20,684 bases of DNA from an uncultured Propionivibrio sp. Lineage in GTDB: Bacteria; Pseudomonadota; Gammaproteobacteria; Burkholderiales; Rhodocyclaceae. A model generated the notes under the pieces. The model was given only the letters and a program-made list of their open reading frames with translations, did no database searches and had not been told where the DNA came from. The DNA is taken from positions 1 through 20,684 of the forward strand of contig CALHZD010000075.1 in NCBI GenBank assembly GCA_938040985.1. The letters run 5' to 3'. Shown one piece after another: positions 1 through 8,781 of the stretch (position 1 is the first letter of the stretch; each line of letters starts with the position of its first letter). Both the position numbers and the translations under genes were made by a program.

Positions 1-2
1 TG

Positions 3-929
3 GTCAGCATTGCCAAAGTTGTACCGCCGGAGATTATTTCCGACAAACTTTCAGATGATGGCACACGCAAATTTCTCTTTGATGTCGGCGGCGGTAACGC
101 GATCGAGACGGTATTTATTCCTGAAGACGGTCGCGGCACACTGTGCTTGTCGACTCAGGCCGGGTGTGCGCTGGATTGCGCATTTTGTTCGACGGGAAAA
201 CAAGGGTTCAACCGCAATTTGACGGCGGGCGAAATCATTGGCCAGCTCTGGCAAGCCAATTGCCTACTTGGCGCCGATCCCAGAGACGAGCGCATCATCA
301 GTAATGTGGTGTTGATGGGAATGGGGGAACCATTGGCCAACTTCGACAATACGGTGATCGCGCTGCGGCTGATGTTGGATGACCATGCCTATGGGCTGTC
401 ACGGCGGCGCGTAACCGTATCGACCTCCGGGCTGACGCCGATGATGGACCGCTTGGCGGACGAATGCGCCGTTGCCTTGGCAGTTTCGCTGCATGCCGCG
501 GATGACGCCTTGCGCGATAAACTCGTGCCGATTAACCAAAAGTACCCGCTGCGGGCGCTGATGGCGGCTTGTCAGCGTTATCTGAATAAAGCGCCGCGCG
601 ACTTCATTACTTTTGAATATGTGATGCTTGATGGCGTTAACGATAGCGAGGCGGATGCCTACCACCTGCTTGCATTGGTACGTGATGTTCCGTGTAAATT
701 CAATTTGATTCCATTCAACTATTTTCCCGGATCCCCTTATCATTGCTCTCCGACGCATCGTATCCGGCGTTTTGCCGATATTCTGATGCGTGCTGGCGTA
801 GTCACGACAACACGCAAGACACGCGGCGATGACATTGATGCCGCCTGCGGCCAGCTTGCCGGGCAGGTCAGAGATAAAACACGGCGCAGTCAGCGCCGTA
901 TCATTCAATTTCGTGAGGCTAGATTATGA
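3..929 (+). CDS. rlmN: RlmN, dual-specificity 23S rRNA/tRNA adenine-C2 methyltransferase (5' partial)
   Basis: Radical SAM enzyme that methylates C2 of A2503 in 23S rRNA and of A37 in some tRNAs. The frame is open to the window edge, so the N-terminal part (about 60-70 residues by family length) is missing; the TTG/ATG codons inside are not the true start. About 308 residues are visible. The cluster-binding motif CALDCAFC (CxxxCxxC) follows a STQAG segment. GMGEPL is the SAM-binding GGE-like motif. RGDDIDAACGQLAG near the C-terminus carries the cysteine that forms the methyl-transfer covalent intermediate. Its stop overlaps the pilF start by 4 bp, so it is the upstream member of a translationally coupled run. 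Identification is very secure. Confidence 0.97.
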   Translation, partial: VSIAKVVPPEIISDKLSDDGTRKFLFDVGGGNAIETVFIPEDGRGTLCLSTQAGCALDCAFCSTGKQGFNRNLTAGEIIGQLWQANCLLGADPRDERIISNVVLMGMGEPLANFDNTVIALRLMLDDHAYGLSRRRVTVSTSGLTPMMDRLADECAVALAVSLHAADDALRDKLVPINQKYPLRALMAACQRYLNKAPRDFITFEYVMLDGVNDSEADAYHLLALVRDVPCKFNLIPFNYFPGSPYHCSPTHRIRRFADILMRAGVVTTTRKTRGDDIDAACGQLAGQVRDKTRRSQRRIIQFREARL

Positions 930-1744
930 TGATTTCCATGAGTCGGCGTATCGTAGTTCGCTTGCTGACAGCGCTTTGCCTGACGTTGCTGGGGACCGCT
1001 TTGCCGGCAATGGCGCAGGAGAATGAATCTTCTCAGTCGTCTAATGTATTTGGTACGCCAGCCAGACCCAAAGACGCCTTGACGCGGGCCAAGGCGCATA
1101 CCGAATTGGCCTCTCTCTATTTCCAGAACGGAAACCTGATCGTTGCGCTTGAAGAACTGACGCTGGCGACTTCGATCGACCCCGACTATGCACCCGCTTT
1201 TGGCATGCGTGGTTTGGTGCTGTTTTACATTAAAGAATACGATTCTGCGGAAAAAGACTTTAACCGTGCTTTGAGCCTAAATGACAGAGATCCGGAACTG
1301 AACAACAACTATGGCTGGTATTTGTGTCAGACGGGGAAAGTGAGCGAATCGATCGCCTATTTCCAGAAAGCGATCAACAATCCTCTGTATCAGACGCCCG
1401 AAATCGCCCACCTCAATGCGGGCGCATGTTATGCAAAACTTGGCGAACTCGATCAGGCTCAGGAATATATCCAGCGCGTGCTGCGATTTGACCCGGACAA
1501 TCTCCAGGCCAAATTCCAGATGGCTGAAATTAATTATCGGCGCGGGAACTATGATGCCGTGCGTACGCAAATGAGCGATCTGGTGCGCCAGACGGAGCCA
1601 ACTGCTGAAATGTTATGGTTACTGCTGCGTACCGAGCGGCGCCTGGGCAACCGTTCAGAGGAAGAAAGCCTGACTGCGCAGTTGCGCCGCCAATATCCGG
1701 AATCTCCGGAGTATCAGGCTTTGCTGAAAGGAAACTACGAATGA
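926..1744 (+). CDS. pilF: PilF/PilW, type IV pilus biogenesis/stability TPR protein
   Basis: Periplasmic or outer-membrane TPR protein, the family pilotin needed for secretin (PilQ) assembly and pilus stability. The 272-aa product begins with a basic-hydrophobic signal sequence ending near ALPAMAQ. Several TPR units follow, from about residue 55 to 200 (for example segments starting AYFQNGNL-like, KEYDSAEKDFNRALSL and GKVSESIAYFQKAI), then a C-terminal helical extension. ATG 926 overlaps the rlmN stop and has a GAGG Shine-Dalgarno at 915-918; ATG 929 and 938 are alternatives. I see no lipobox cysteine: the only Cys in the signal region follows TAL, which is not a lipobox. Characterised PilF/PilW proteins are lipoproteins, so this one may be soluble. 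Position between rlmN and rodZ is typical of betaproteobacteria. Confidence 0.9.
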   Translation: MMISMSRRIVVRLLTALCLTLLGTALPAMAQENESSQSSNVFGTPARPKDALTRAKAHTELASLYFQNGNLIVALEELTLATSIDPDYAPAFGMRGLVLFYIKEYDSAEKDFNRALSLNDRDPELNNNYGWYLCQTGKVSESIAYFQKAINNPLYQTPEIAHLNAGACYAKLGELDQAQEYIQRVLRFDPDNLQAKFQMAEINYRRGNYDAVRTQMSDLVRQTEPTAEMLWLLLRTERRLGNRSEEESLTAQLRRQYPESPEYQALLKGNYE

Positions 1745-2718
1745 GTCCATCCTCAGAGATTCAACCGGTCGCCTCGGATCGGGCGAATGCCTTCGATCAG
1801 GCCGTGGAGGAATCAGATGGAATGCAGGACGCCGCGCCCAGTGCCGGTCAGCGTTTACGGGAAGCACGCGAGGTCAGGGGGCTGACGATTGACGAAGTCG
1901 CCACCCGGCTTAAGCTGAGTCCGGATCAGGTTGTCGCCTTGGAGAGTGATGAATTTTCCCGCATGCACTGCAATACCATTGCTCGCGGTTTCATTCGCAA
2001 TTATGCCCGCCTGCTTGGGCTGGATGCGACAGAGCTGATGGATGCGCTTGGTCGAAGCGTGACTTTGCGGCAAAACGTTCTTGCCGTACCCGGCAGCACC
2101 AATATCCCGATTCTCGTGGGCGGCCGGCTCGTCAGTCGCCGCAATCACATATGGATTGCCGCCGGCTTCGGCTTGCTCTTTGCGATGTTGCTTATCTATC
2201 TGTTGCTGCCCGCAGATTTTATTCGGACGATGACCTCGTCGATCAAAGGCGTATTTGGCGCTACGGCCGCCCAAACGGAAACCGCGCAGACGCCCTCTAT
2301 GCCGGAGGCGTCCTCGTCTTCAACTGCACCGGCAACATCCGCCGTTTCGGCAAGTGAATCGACCATTAGCCCGCCTGTGATTATTGCACCCGGCGTCGCG
2401 CCGTCTGCTCCCACGGCGCCCGTGGATGGCGGCGATGCGACTCCGGTTGCGCTGGTTCCCAGCGTAGCCGCCAATGTGGAAGACAATGTGCTCAGGTTCT
2501 CATTTACCCAGTCATCCTGGGTAGAGGTCAAGGACCGGAGCGGAAAGGTCATTTTTTCTCAGCTCAATCCCCCCAACAGCCAGCGTGAAGTCAGCGGTCA
2601 ACCGCCGTTTTCACTGTTGATCGGCAACGCTGGTAGTGTCAGCCTGAGTTACCGGGGCAAGCCGGTTGATCTTTCCAAACGCAGCAAGGATGACGTGGCC
2701 AGGGTAACGCTGGAATGA
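1741..2718 (+). CDS. rodZ: RodZ-like cytoskeletal membrane protein (HTH + DUF4115)
   Basis: Bitopic membrane protein that links MreB filaments to the elongation machinery and helps set rod shape. The 325-aa product has an N-terminal Cro/CI-type helix-turn-helix at about residues 38-105 (GQRLREAREVRGLTIDEVA onward). One membrane span lies near 137-157 (IAAGFGLLFAMLLIYLLL). A Ser/Thr/Ala/Pro-rich periplasmic linker covers about 165-240, and a C-terminal DUF4115 beta domain about 245-325 contains SWVEVKDRSGKVIF. The start at 1741 overlaps the pilF stop (ATGA) and has AAGGA at 1728-1732. An upstream in-frame alternative start would run into pilF and is not needed. It is followed by ispG with another 4-bp overlap. 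Confidence 0.93.
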   Translation: MSPSSEIQPVASDRANAFDQAVEESDGMQDAAPSAGQRLREAREVRGLTIDEVATRLKLSPDQVVALESDEFSRMHCNTIARGFIRNYARLLGLDATELMDALGRSVTLRQNVLAVPGSTNIPILVGGRLVSRRNHIWIAAGFGLLFAMLLIYLLLPADFIRTMTSSIKGVFGATAAQTETAQTPSMPEASSSSTAPATSAVSASESTISPPVIIAPGVAPSAPTAPVDGGDATPVALVPSVAANVEDNVLRFSFTQSSWVEVKDRSGKVIFSQLNPPNSQREVSGQPPFSLLIGNAGSVSLSYRGKPVDLSKRSKDDVARVTLE

Positions 2719-3968
2719 GTTCAGCGCGCGTAATTCGCCTCATCCGCCGCCGGTTGACGCGCGCAGTCAACGTCGGCGGCATTATCGTCGGCGGCGATGC
2801 GCCCATTGTCGTACAGTCAATGACCAACGCCGATACGGCTGATGTGTCGCGCACTGCGGCGCAGTGCGCCGAATTGGCGCGCGCCGGGTCGGAGCTTGTC
2901 CGTATTACCGTCAACACGCCGGAGGCTGCGGCCGCCGTGCCGGCAATTCGCGCGCGGCTTGATGAGCTAGGTGTCAACGTTCCCCTGATTGGCGACTTTC
3001 ATTTTAACGGTCACCGTTTATTGTCCGAATTTCCCGACTGCGCGGTCGCTCTGGCCAAGTACCGGATTAATCCAGGCAATGTCGGCCGCGGCAAAAAGCA
3101 CGACGAACAGTTCGCACAGATGATCGAGGTTGCCTGCAAATATGAAAAACCGATTCGCATCGGCGTCAATTGGGGCAGTCTCGATCCGGACATAATGACG
3201 CGCCTGATGGATGAGAACGCCCGTCGCCCGCAGCCGCGCGATACGGCGATCATCATGCGCGAGGCGATGGTTGCCTCGGCGCTCGAATCGGCCGCCAAGG
3301 CCGAAGCGTACGGCCTGCCGGGCGATCGCATCATCCTTTCCTGCAAGGTTTCCGGCGTGCAGGACCTGATTGCCGTCTATCGTGAATTGTCGCGCCGCGC
3401 CGACTACCCGTTGCATCTCGGGCTGACCGAGGCTGGGATCGGTTCAAAAGGCATCGTCGCTTCGACGGCGGCGATGGCTGTTCTGCTTCAGGAAGGTATC
3501 GGCGACACCATTCGCGTATCGCTGACGCCGGAGCCTGGCGGCGCGCGTACGCAGGAAGTCGTTGTTGCGCAGGAAATGCTGCAAACCATGGGGCTGCGCG
3601 CTTTTACTCCCATGGTGACGGCATGTCCGGGCTGCGGACGCACGACCAGTACCTTTTTCCAGGATCTGGCGTTCACTGTCCAGAACCATGTGCGCGAGCG
3701 CATGCCGCGCTGGCGCGAGATGTTCGAAGGAGTGGAAAACATGACGCTGGCGGTCATGGGCTGCGTCGTCAATGGTCCTGGCGAAAGTAAGCATGCCAAC
3801 ATCGGCATCAGCCTGCCGGGCAACGGTGAGGCGCCCGCCGCTCCTGTATTCGAGGACGGCGTGAAGACCGTGACCCTGCGCGGCGAAAACATTGCCGCAG
3901 AATTCGTCGCCATCGTCGATCGTTACGTAGCGCGCACTTATCCTAAAAAGCATCAGGCAACTTCATAG
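2715..3968 (+). CDS. ispG: IspG (GcpE), 4-hydroxy-3-methylbut-2-enyl diphosphate synthase
   Basis: Fe-S enzyme of the MEP (non-mevalonate) isoprenoid pathway. It reductively converts MEcPP to HMBPP in the cytosol, taking electrons from flavodoxin or ferredoxin. The 417-aa product has the N-terminal TIM-barrel signature (VNVGGIIVGG, VQSMTNADT, INPGNVG) and the C-terminal cluster ligands in TACPGCGRTTST (two cysteines) and MGCVVNGPGESKHAN (third). The length fits the proteobacterial two-domain type that lacks the plant-type insert. The start is in a 4-bp overlap with rodZ. The rodZ-ispG-hisS order is conserved across beta- and gammaproteobacteria. Confidence 0.97.
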   Translation: MSSARVIRLIRRRLTRAVNVGGIIVGGDAPIVVQSMTNADTADVSRTAAQCAELARAGSELVRITVNTPEAAAAVPAIRARLDELGVNVPLIGDFHFNGHRLLSEFPDCAVALAKYRINPGNVGRGKKHDEQFAQMIEVACKYEKPIRIGVNWGSLDPDIMTRLMDENARRPQPRDTAIIMREAMVASALESAAKAEAYGLPGDRIILSCKVSGVQDLIAVYRELSRRADYPLHLGLTEAGIGSKGIVASTAAMAVLLQEGIGDTIRVSLTPEPGGARTQEVVVAQEMLQTMGLRAFTPMVTACPGCGRTTSTFFQDLAFTVQNHVRERMPRWREMFEGVENMTLAVMGCVVNGPGESKHANIGISLPGNGEAPAAPVFEDGVKTVTLRGENIAAEFVAIVDRYVARTYPKKHQATS

Positions 3969-3976
3969 GCAAGCTC

Positions 3977-5293
3977 ATGAGCAAAGCTATCCAGTCCGTT
4001 CGCGGGATGAACGACATCCTGCCCGGCGAATCTGAATTGTGGGAACTGTTCGAGGAAACGACCCGTTCCTGGCTGAAGCGCTACGGCTACCGGCCGATCC
4101 GTATGCCCATCATCGAGCCGACGCCTCTGTTTCGGCGCGCTATCGGCGAAGTAACCGACATCGTTGAGAAGGAAATGTATTCCTTTGAAGACACGCTTAA
4201 CGGCGAGAATCTGACGCTGCGTCCGGAAGGCACGGCCGGTTGCGTGCGCGCCCTGATTCAGCACAATCTTGCGGCGCAACGCCCCCAGCGCCTTTACTAC
4301 ATGGGGCCGATGTTTCGCCATGAACGCCCGCAGAAAGGGCGTTACCGCCAGTTCAACCAGGTCGGTGTCGAAGCCTTCGGTTTCTCTGGGCCGGATATCG
4401 ATGCCGAACTCATCCTCATGGGCGCGCGCCTGTGGGATGACCTTGGGCTGGATGGCATCCGTCTCGAAATCAATTCGCTCGGCCAAAGCAAAGAACGCGC
4501 GCAGTATCGCGCCAATCTGATCGCCTATTTCGAGAAATACCGCGATGCGCTGGATGAAGATGCCACGCGCAGACTCTATACCAACCCGTTACGCATACTC
4601 GACAGCAAAAATCCGGACATGCAAGCGCTGATCGCCGAAGCGCCGAAACTTATGGCACATCTGGGGGAAGAATCCATGGCGCATTTTGAAGGCGTGCAGC
4701 AGACGCTGCGCGACGTCGGCGTGCCTTATACGGTCAATCCCCGGCTGGTGCGCGGTCTGGATTACTACAATCTGACCGTATTCGAGTGGGTGACGGACAG
4801 GCTGGGGGCGCAAGGTACGGTCTGCGCCGGCGGACGTTACGATGGTCTGGTCGAACAACTCGGTGGTAAGCCGACGCCAGGCTGCGGCTATGCGATGGGC
4901 GTCGAGCGGTTGATCGCGCTGATCCGCGAGACGGGCGGCGACCCCGCACCGGCGGGCGTCGACGTGTATTTTGTTTACCAGGGTGAGGCTGCTTCGCGGT
5001 TGGCGCCGCGCGTGGCCGAGCGTCTGCGTGACCAAAGCATCGACGTACTTTTTCACTGCGGCGGCGGCAGTTTCAAATCACAGATGAAAAAAGCCGACGC
5101 GTCCGGCGCGCATTTTGCGGTCATTATCGGCGACGACGAAGCCGCCGCCGGTGAAGTGACGTTGAAATACCTGCGCGAAACCTTGGCGAACGGTGAAACA
5201 GGGCGGCAGCGGCGCGTTGCTGTCGATCGCTTAGGCGAAGCAATCATGAATGCACTTTTTGATGAAGGAGAGGAAACGGATGGCAGCTTATGA
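3977..5293 (+). CDS. hisS: HisS, histidyl-tRNA synthetase
   Basis: Class II aminoacyl-tRNA synthetase that charges tRNA-His. The 438-aa product has motif 1 around EPTPLFRRAIGE, the histidine-specific RPEGTAGCVRA, motif 2 in MFRHERPQKGRYRQFNQ, the HisA loop VRGLDYYNLTVFEW, and motif 3 GCGYAMGVERL with its catalytic arginine. An anticodon-binding domain with VYFVYQG and GGGSFKSQMKKAD follows from about residue 330. It starts 8 bp after the ispG stop with no strong Shine-Dalgarno, which suggests coupling to ispG translation. Its last 14 bases overlap the yfgM start. The window also encodes the catalytically inactive paralogue HisZ. Confidence 0.97.
   Translation: MSKAIQSVRGMNDILPGESELWELFEETTRSWLKRYGYRPIRMPIIEPTPLFRRAIGEVTDIVEKEMYSFEDTLNGENLTLRPEGTAGCVRALIQHNLAAQRPQRLYYMGPMFRHERPQKGRYRQFNQVGVEAFGFSGPDIDAELILMGARLWDDLGLDGIRLEINSLGQSKERAQYRANLIAYFEKYRDALDEDATRRLYTNPLRILDSKNPDMQALIAEAPKLMAHLGEESMAHFEGVQQTLRDVGVPYTVNPRLVRGLDYYNLTVFEWVTDRLGAQGTVCAGGRYDGLVEQLGGKPTPGCGYAMGVERLIALIRETGGDPAPAGVDVYFVYQGEAASRLAPRVAERLRDQSIDVLFHCGGGSFKSQMKKADASGAHFAVIIGDDEAAAGEVTLKYLRETLANGETGRQRRVAVDRLGEAIMNALFDEGEETDGSL
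5265..5273 (+). promoter_or_regulatory. Shine-Dalgarno deciding the yfgM start
   Basis: AAGGAGAGG lies 6 bases before ATG 5280, inside the end of hisS. It favours the start giving MAAYDLEEQEQ over the in-frame ATG at 5250. The shorter product also matches the usual N-terminus of the family. Confidence 0.75.
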
Positions 5294-5966
5294 TCTTGAA
5301 GAACAGGAACAGATTGCCGAATTTAAGGCCTGGTGGAAACAGTACGGCTCGCTGCTGACTTTTGTAATCATGGCTGCGGCGGTTGTCGTGCTCGCCTGGC
5401 GGGGGTGGAACTGGTACCAGCGTAATCAAGCTGAGCAGGCTTCCAATATCTATCAGGCGCTCCAGCAGGCGGTGCAAAGCGGAGATACGCAGCGTGTCAA
5501 GGCGGCCAGCGGCGAGCTGACCGAGAAATTCAGCGGTACTCGCTACGCGGCGCTTGGCGCGCTGGTGGCGGCTAAAGCCACGAAGGATGCGGGAGATGCC
5601 AGAACGGCCAAGGCCCAATTACAATGGGCCGTCGATAACGGCAAGGACGAAATCCGCGATCTGGCGCGTTTGCATCTGGTGACGCTGTTGATCGACGAGA
5701 AGGCTTACGACGAAGCGCTCAAATTGCTTGAGGGCGGCGTGACGCCGGCGTTCTCGGCGCGTTTCATCGATAGCCGCGGCGATGTTCTCAGCGTACAGGA
5801 CAAGAAGGATGAAGCGCGCAAAGCCTATCAGTCGGCATTGGAGACGCTGGCGGGGCAGGACCGCCAAAATGATGGCGCCAACTCGCAAAGCTGGCAGCTA
5901 CAGTCCGGCGCCGTGTATCGTGAAATCATCCAGCAGAAACTCGACGCACTGGGCGTAAAGGCATAA
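5280..5966 (+). CDS. YfgM-like ancillary SecYEG translocon subunit (TPR_21)
   Basis: Bitopic inner-membrane protein of the YfgM family. In E. coli, YfgM associates with SecYEG and PpiD and helps chaperone secreted proteins. The 228-aa product has a short acidic cytosolic N-terminus (DLEEQEQIAEFKAWWKQYG), one membrane span at about residues 24-43 (LLTFVIMAAAVVVLAW) and a periplasmic TPR-like helical domain to the end, including a DLARLHLVTLLIDEKAYDEA-type repeat. The start was chosen by the strong Shine-Dalgarno and family length. It sits between hisS and bamB, the standard place for this gene. The symbol is left blank because betaproteobacterial copies are usually named only by family. Confidence 0.9.
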   Translation: MAAYDLEEQEQIAEFKAWWKQYGSLLTFVIMAAAVVVLAWRGWNWYQRNQAEQASNIYQALQQAVQSGDTQRVKAASGELTEKFSGTRYAALGALVAAKATKDAGDARTAKAQLQWAVDNGKDEIRDLARLHLVTLLIDEKAYDEALKLLEGGVTPAFSARFIDSRGDVLSVQDKKDEARKAYQSALETLAGQDRQNDGANSQSWQLQSGAVYREIIQQKLDALGVKA

Positions 5967-5968
5967 AC

Positions 5969-7108
5969 ATGAAGATGCGTGTACTTGTTACTGCGCTTGC
6001 GCTTACCGTGCTGTCAGGGTGTTCGACGCTGAGTGCGCTCAATCCGTTCTCGTCAGACGAAAAACCACCCAAACTGCAGCCGATTACGGCGTCGGCCACC
6101 GCCCGTGTTCTCTGGCAGGAAAATGTTGGCAAGGCCGGCCTGTATGTCTTTACCCCGGCGGTCGTTGGCTCGACGGTTTATGTTGCCGCTGGCAACGGCA
6201 ACATCATGCGCATTGATGCCGGCAGGGTGGCGTGGAAGATTAATGCCGACCAACTCTTGTCCGGCGGCGTTGGCGCCGATGACGATCTGGTCGTCGTCGG
6301 CACGCCCAAGGGTGAGGTTCTGGCGTTTGCCGCTGCCGATGGAGCGCTGCGCTGGAAGGCGCAGGCTACGAGCGCGGTTCTGGCCCCGCCGGCTTTGGGC
6401 GATGGTCTTGTGGTCGTGCGCAGCGCCGACAATCGCCTGACGGCTTATGATGCCGCCGACGGCAAGCGTAAATGGATTTACCAGCGGCCGATGCCCGCTC
6501 TGGCGCTGCGTTCAACGGCCGGGGTGTTGATCGACGGATCGTATGTCTTTGCCGGTTTCCCGGGTGGCAAACTAGTAGCCGTCAGCACCAGCAATGGCGC
6601 TGCCGTCTGGGAAGGCACGGTGGCGGTGCCCAAGGGCGTGACCGAGCTTGACCGTATCGCCGATATCACCAGTCTGCCCGTGATCTCCAACGGTACGGTG
6701 TGCGCCGTTGCTTTCCAGGGACGCGTTGCCTGTTTTGAACTCGGTAACGGCTCACAGATGTGGACGCGCGATGTCTCCAGTGCGGTAGGGCTGACGATCG
6801 ATGACCGCCAGCTTTACGTCACCGACGATAAAGATGCCGTGCATGCCTTCGATTTGAGCAGCGGCGCCAGTCTCTGGAAACAGAGCCGGCTGGCCAGGCG
6901 TCGCCTTTCGGCGCCTATTGCACGTGGCGACAAGGTGGCCGTGGCCGATGTGGAGGGCGTCGTACATTTCCTCTCGCGGGCGGATGGCGCGTTTGCGGCG
7001 CGCCTCACGACGGACGGCAGTGCGGTCATTGCCGCGCCGCAGGCGCTAGGCGCAAATATGCTGGTGCAGACCCGCAGCGGCGGCGTATTTGCCGTTGAGG
7101 TCGAATGA
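5969..7108 (+). CDS. bamB: BamB, outer-membrane protein assembly lipoprotein
   Basis: Lipoprotein subunit of the BAM complex that inserts beta-barrel proteins into the outer membrane. The 379-aa product has a lipoprotein signal with lipobox LSGC (acylated Cys18). The residue after Cys is Ser, not Asp, consistent with outer-membrane sorting. The rest is an eight-bladed PQQ-type beta-propeller with repeats such as VYVAAGNGNIMRID, VVVGTPKGEVLAF, VVVRSADNRLTAYDAADG and VAFQGRVACFEL. It starts 2 bp after the yfgM stop with AAAGG at 5957-5961, and ends in a 4-bp overlap with der. The hisS-yfgM-bamB-der order is strongly conserved. Confidence 0.96.
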   Translation: MKMRVLVTALALTVLSGCSTLSALNPFSSDEKPPKLQPITASATARVLWQENVGKAGLYVFTPAVVGSTVYVAAGNGNIMRIDAGRVAWKINADQLLSGGVGADDDLVVVGTPKGEVLAFAAADGALRWKAQATSAVLAPPALGDGLVVVRSADNRLTAYDAADGKRKWIYQRPMPALALRSTAGVLIDGSYVFAGFPGGKLVAVSTSNGAAVWEGTVAVPKGVTELDRIADITSLPVISNGTVCAVAFQGRVACFELGNGSQMWTRDVSSAVGLTIDDRQLYVTDDKDAVHAFDLSSGASLWKQSRLARRRLSAPIARGDKVAVADVEGVVHFLSRADGAFAARLTTDGSAVIAAPQALGANMLVQTRSGGVFAVEVE

Positions 7109-8622
7109 AGCCGACGCTCGTACTTGTTGGCCGTCCCAATGTCGGCAAGTCGACACTGTTCAACCGTATGACGCGGACGCGCGATGCCCTCGTTGCCGAT
7201 ATGCCGGGGCTGACGCGGGATCGTCACTATGGTCACGGCAAGCTTGGCGATCGCCCGTATCTTGTCGTCGATACCGGCGGCTTCGAACCGCTTGCCAAGG
7301 ACGGCATCCTGCATGAAATGGCGCGCCAGACCGAGCAGGCTGTTGCCGAAGCGGATACAATCGTTTTCATGGTCGACGGACGCGCCGGCATTACGCCGCA
7401 GGATAAGGAAATCGCTAAAAAACTGCGCAAAAACCCGCGCCCGGTCGTTGTTGCTGTCAACAAGGCCGAGGGCATGGAAGGGGGGATGGCTGCAGCCGAA
7501 TTCCATGCGCTGGGGCTGGGGGAACCGCTGGCGATTTCCGCCGCGCATGGCGACGGCGTGCGCGCGCTGCTCGAACGGGCGCTGGCGCATTTCCCTGAAG
7601 AGGCGGCCGTGGAGGCGGAGAATGAACGGGATCTTTCACTCAAAGTAGCGATCGTCGGCCGAACGAATGTTGGTAAAAGCACGATGATCAATGCTCTGCT
7701 GGGCGAAGAGCGCATGATTGCCTTCGATCAGCCTGGGACGACGCGCGATGCCATCGGCGTCGATTTCGAACGCGGCGGCCGGCGTTATACGCTGATCGAT
7801 ACCGCCGGATTGCGGCGCAAGGGGCGTGTTTTTGAAGCCGTTGAAAAATTCTCCGTCATCAAGACGCTACAGTCGATCGAAGGCGCCAATGTCGTCGTGC
7901 TCGTACTGGATGCCCGTCAGGATATTTCCGATCAGGATGCGCATATTGCGGGTTTCGTCATTGAATCAGGACGCGCGCTCGTTGTCGCCGTGAATAAATG
8001 GGATGGGCTGGATGCCTACCGGCGCAGCCAGATCAAGTCGGTGCTCGAAACTCGGCTGCGTTTTCTGGACTTTGCTGATTTCCACTATGTTTCAGCGCTC
8101 AAAGGGCAGGGGCTGAACCTGGTTTTTCGCTCGGTCGATGCCGCCTATCGGGCAGCGACGGCCGATCTGTCGACACCGCGTCTGACACGGGTGCTGATTG
8201 ATGCGGCAGCGCGCCAAACACCGCCGCGCAACGGCATCTTCCGCCCCAAGCTGCGCTATGCCCATCAGGGCGGACGCAATCCGCCGGTGATCGTCATTCA
8301 CGGCAATGCGCTTGATAAGCTCTCTGACGCTTATTCGCGCTATCTGGAACGCGCTTTCCGCGATGCATTCCGGCTTAAGGGAACTCCTTTGCGCATCCAG
8401 TACAACACGTCCGACAACCCGTTTGCCGAGCGCAAACCGGCGGAGCGCCTGCGTCGGCGTCCACGGGCTGATGCGGCGCGCGGAGCGGTTGGGCGGCAGG
8501 GAGTGTCAAAGACGAACAGCGCGAAGACGGGAAAAACGGTAAAAGCGGCCGCTGCTGAATCCGGAAAATTCGCAAAATCGCCAGAATCCGGCGCCAGAAA
8601 ACCGCGGCGGACACATAGATAG
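7105..8622 (+). CDS. der: Der (EngA), tandem-GTPase ribosome assembly factor
   Basis: Essential GTPase for 50S subunit maturation with two G domains and a C-terminal KH-like domain. G domain 1 has GRPNVGKST, DTGGF and NKAEG, where Glu replaces the more usual Asp of NKxD. G domain 2, from about residue 180, has GRTNVGKST, DTAGL and NKWDG. The KH domain occupies about residues 355-445 (TPPRNGIFRPKLRYAHQGG onward). The 505-aa product is longer than the roughly 440-490 aa usual for the family because of a basic, low-complexity tail of about 60 residues rich in Arg, Lys, Ala and Ser. It overlaps bamB by 4 bp and closes the first gene run; a 159-bp gap follows. Confidence 0.97.
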   Translation: MKPTLVLVGRPNVGKSTLFNRMTRTRDALVADMPGLTRDRHYGHGKLGDRPYLVVDTGGFEPLAKDGILHEMARQTEQAVAEADTIVFMVDGRAGITPQDKEIAKKLRKNPRPVVVAVNKAEGMEGGMAAAEFHALGLGEPLAISAAHGDGVRALLERALAHFPEEAAVEAENERDLSLKVAIVGRTNVGKSTMINALLGEERMIAFDQPGTTRDAIGVDFERGGRRYTLIDTAGLRRKGRVFEAVEKFSVIKTLQSIEGANVVVLVLDARQDISDQDAHIAGFVIESGRALVVAVNKWDGLDAYRRSQIKSVLETRLRFLDFADFHYVSALKGQGLNLVFRSVDAAYRAATADLSTPRLTRVLIDAAARQTPPRNGIFRPKLRYAHQGGRNPPVIVIHGNALDKLSDAYSRYLERAFRDAFRLKGTPLRIQYNTSDNPFAERKPAERLRRRPRADAARGAVGRQGVSKTNSAKTGKTVKAAAAESGKFAKSPESGARKPRRTHR

Positions 8623-8781
8623 TGTGCCCGTGACGGCCAGATTACAAGGCTTCTATTCAAAAGGTTTGAAGGCGGTTTGCCGGATAGTTGTTCGGAATAA
8701 TTTTTCGTTTTCTGGAAAATCACTGAGAAATCCATTAAGCTAAAGCATCCCAAAACCAACAACGAGATGTGGAGTTAGACC

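Noticed and set aside
399..908. Long minus-strand open frame within rlmN, and similar frames in hflC, ispG and hisZ
   Set aside because: They lie opposite strongly conserved genes and arise from GC-rich codon structure; none shows a known domain.
1615..1740. Longer rodZ starting inside pilF
   Set aside because: It would overlap pilF by over 120 bp, while ATG 1741 has a good Shine-Dalgarno and the expected N-terminus.
8623..8781. Promoter of hfq
   Set aside because: Several AT-rich boxes exist (for example AATAAT at 8696-8701), but none pairs with a credible -35 at the right distance, so no specific site is claimed.
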